64,000 nt of DNA from Sulfuricella sp. (lineage in GTDB: Bacteria; Pseudomonadota; Gammaproteobacteria; Burkholderiales; Sulfuricellaceae). The translations under genes were made by a program, and so were the position numbers. This document shows, piece by piece, positions 62,427 through 64,000 of this stretch. Location of the stretch: the NCBI GenBank assembly GCA_018336195.1, contig JAGXQV010000142.1, positions 1-64,000 of the forward strand, read 5' to 3'. The stretch's first letter is position 1. Each line of letters opens with the position of its first letter. The notes under the pieces are model-generated. The model had not been told where the DNA came from. It saw only the letters and a program-made list of their open reading frames with translations, and searched no databases.

Positions 62427-63809
62427 TCACCCCTTCCACCCCCCACCCAATGCCTTGTACAGACGGATCGCCGCGTTCAGCACATCCGCCTCGGCGCTGG
62501 CCAGACCGTCTTCGGCGCTAAGGCGGGTGCGTTCGCTGTCCAGCACTTTCTGGAAATCCACCACCCCGGACTGGTACAACTGGCGCGCCAGTTCAGCCGC
62601 ATTGCGTGCGGCAAGCGCAGCTTGGCGGCGGGCCGCCTGGCGTTCGACGCCGGTGGCGTAGGCGACCAGGGCGTTTTCCACGTCTTCCAGGGCGCTGAGC
62701 AGGGTTTTTTCGTAGGTGGCGAAAGCTTGCGCCTGCACGGCATCCTGCAACGCCGCCTGGTGGCGCAGCCGTCCGCCGTCGAACAGGGTGGCCGCCAGGC
62801 TGCCGGTGATGCTGCTCGCCAAGGTGCCGCCCAGTCCGGCCGGGGTAAAGGCTTGCCAACCCAACGTTCCGGCAAGGGTGAAGCTGGGCAGACGGGCCGC
62901 CTCACGTTGCGCGGAGCGAGCGACTTCCGCCGCTACGGAATACTCGGCGGCGCGCACGTCGGGGCGCTGGCGTAGCGTGTCGGCGGGGATGGCGAGGGCC
63001 AATTGGCGTGGAGGGGCGGGCAGCGGGCGCACTTCGGCAAGCTCGCCGCGCAAGGCGCCGGGCGCCTGTCCGAGCAGAATTGCGAGGTGGTGTTCAGCCT
63101 CGCTGCGGCTGGCTTCCAGGGCGGGGATCGCGGCGCGGGTCTGCTGGTAATTGGTACGCGCCTGTTCCACGTCGAGTTGCGTCACCAGCCCGGCTTGCGC
63201 CCGCCAGCCGGTGATTTCCAGGGTCTCCGCCTGGCTTGCCAGATTGTCGCGGGCAATCGCCAGGCGGCGCTGGGCGGTGCGTAGCGCCGTGTAGTTGAAT
63301 GCCACTTCCGCCGCCAGCGATACCCGCGCCGCTCCCAGCGCGGCGCTGGAAGCCTGGAGGTCGGCTTCCGCACCGGCAACGGCGTAACGTAGCGCGCCGA
63401 AAAGATCCGCCTCCCAGCTTGCGTCGAAACCGGCGTTGTAGAGGTTTTGCGCGGAGCCGCCGCTTTCCGAGCGGGTGGCGGCGAGCGAGCCGCCCAGCCG
63501 GGGCGCCAACCCCGCTACCGCCAGTTCACGCCCGGCGCGGGCTTGAAGCAGGCGGGCGCGGGCTATCCGCACGTCCGGCGCGGCATCCATGGCGAGGGCA
63601 ATCAGGCGGTCGAGCTGGGGATCATTGAGCTGTTTCCACCAGTTCGCCAGGGTGGCCGGCGAGGCGGCAGCGTGGGGCACGCCGCTGCCATTCGCCCACT
63701 CCGCGGGCGGTGTCAGTGCCGTCGGGCCGGCCGACGGGGCAAACTGCGCGCAGCCGCCCAGCAGACTCAGGCAAAGGACGGCGAAAATTCGGGATGGTTG
63801 GAACGGCAT
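62427..63809 (-). CDS. NodT-family outer-membrane efflux lipoprotein
   Basis: A 460-residue TolC-like protein. The signal peptide ends in a lipobox (LSLLGGCAQ), so it is lipid-anchored. The outer-membrane efflux repeats include PQLDRLIALAMDAAPDVRIA, RARLLQARAGRELAVAGLAP, YQSGVVDFQKVLDSERTRLS and EVAFNYTALRTAQRRLAIAR. It begins upstream of the macA-like gene and belongs to the same minus-strand unit, forming the outer exit of the pump. I chose ATG 63809 (MPFQPSRIF) for the fit of the signal peptide. Confidence 0.92.
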   Translation of the reverse strand: MPFQPSRIFAVLCLSLLGGCAQFAPSAGPTALTPPAEWANGSGVPHAAASPATLANWWKQLNDPQLDRLIALAMDAAPDVRIARARLLQARAGRELAVAGLAPRLGGSLAATRSESGGSAQNLYNAGFDASWEADLFGALRYAVAGAEADLQASSAALGAARVSLAAEVAFNYTALRTAQRRLAIARDNLASQAETLEITGWRAQAGLVTQLDVEQARTNYQQTRAAIPALEASRSEAEHHLAILLGQAPGALRGELAEVRPLPAPPRQLALAIPADTLRQRPDVRAAEYSVAAEVARSAQREAARLPSFTLAGTLGWQAFTPAGLGGTLASSITGSLAATLFDGGRLRHQAALQDAVQAQAFATYEKTLLSALEDVENALVAYATGVERQAARRQAALAARNAAELARQLYQSGVVDFQKVLDSERTRLSAEDGLASAEADVLNAAIRLYKALGGGWKG

Positions 63810-63915
63810 GGGGCGCGGCGAGCGGGATGGAAGATATCGTCGCAAATGGTATTCCCGCCTCCGCCGCCGGACAAGCTTATTTACAGCTATTAACCGAACT
63901 GGCGCCGCATTTCGC

Positions 63916-64000
63916 CTACAGCACCACCTGCGTCCCCACCTCCACCACCCTATTCGGCGGCAGCTTGAAGAAATTGGCGGCGCTGCCGGCGTTGCGGAAC
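63916..64000 (-). CDS. kup: Probable Kup potassium transporter, C-terminal end (partial)
   Basis: Only the last ~27 residues are in the window. They read RNAGSAANFFKLPPNRVVEV ending in GTQVVL, which matches the conserved C-terminal end of Kup potassium-proton symporters (FF-x-PPNRVVE-x-G). The stop is at 63916-63918. The gene continues beyond the right edge. It would precede the efflux operon in the same direction. Confidence 0.7.
   Translation of the reverse strand, partial: FRNAGSAANFFKLPPNRVVEVGTQVVL

Overview
The window reads as chromosome of a GC-rich, Gram-negative betaproteobacterium (probably Rhodocyclales or Nitrosomonadales; this is inferred from gene families and gene order, not from any search). 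It has a dense housekeeping backbone: secB with gpsA, hslVU, mpl, cca, a MltB-type and a Slt-type murein transglycosylase, rlhA, rdgC and leuA. Interspersed are traits of a facultatively anaerobic, possibly diazotrophic and motile cell: a NifA-type activator, NorE/NorF and NorQ/NorD (or CbbQ/CbbO) accessory proteins, a truncated haemoglobin, two chemoreceptors and the retraction ATPase PilU. No rRNA, tRNA, CRISPR array or insertion sequence was recognised. Small dispersed palindromic repeats are frequent.

Layout. 0.1-5.1 kb: two chemoreceptors around a truncated haemoglobin. 5.3-8.2 kb: a MoxR-type ATPase/VWA pair. 8.3-16.9 kb: mixed genes including GST, rdgC, rlhA, norEF, envelope proteins and mltB. 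17.3-20.6 kb: an ABC-F ATPase divergent from nifA, which has a good sigma-54 promoter and the cysteine pattern of oxygen-sensitive NifA. 20.8-26.97 kb: a thiol/redox and secretion cluster (rhodanese, grxC, trxC, secB, SH3 protein, gpsA), then hslVU and a TPM-domain protein. 27.0-32.3 kb, minus strand: a compact six-gene operon of diguanylate cyclase, RsbT-like kinase/SpoIIE phosphatase fusion, RsbR-like and RsbS-like STAS proteins, an unknown protein and PilU. It looks like a stressosome-type switch joined to c-di-GMP and type IV pili. 32.5-36.6 kb: a split cobalamin-dependent methionine synthase, with the catalytic protein and the reactivation domain encoded divergently. 36.7-44.0 kb: mpl, a DUF192 protein, aldehyde dehydrogenase, slt, an NDUFA9-like protein and cca. 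44.1-49.8 kb: an accessory patch with four small secreted proteins, a hybrid histidine kinase and a regulator with a BTAD-like N-terminus and a C-terminal receiver. 49.9-52.3 kb: leuA divergent from an Lrp-type regulator. 52.3-58.7 kb: a conflict-type island holding an intact antitoxin with a frameshifted RelE/ParE toxin, a DUF2235 hydrolase with a LecA-like C-terminus, a large P-loop ATPase with six near-identical 44-residue repeats, and mazEF between two copies of a ~130-bp repeat. 58.9-63.8 kb: a MacA/split-MacB/NodT-type efflux system. The right edge holds the C-terminus of a probable Kup potassium transporter.

The best candidates for undescribed biology are the stressosome/c-di-GMP/PilU operon and the DUF2235-lectin plus repeat-ATPase pair. 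The split MetH, the BTAD-receiver regulator and the orphan NifA also merit attention.
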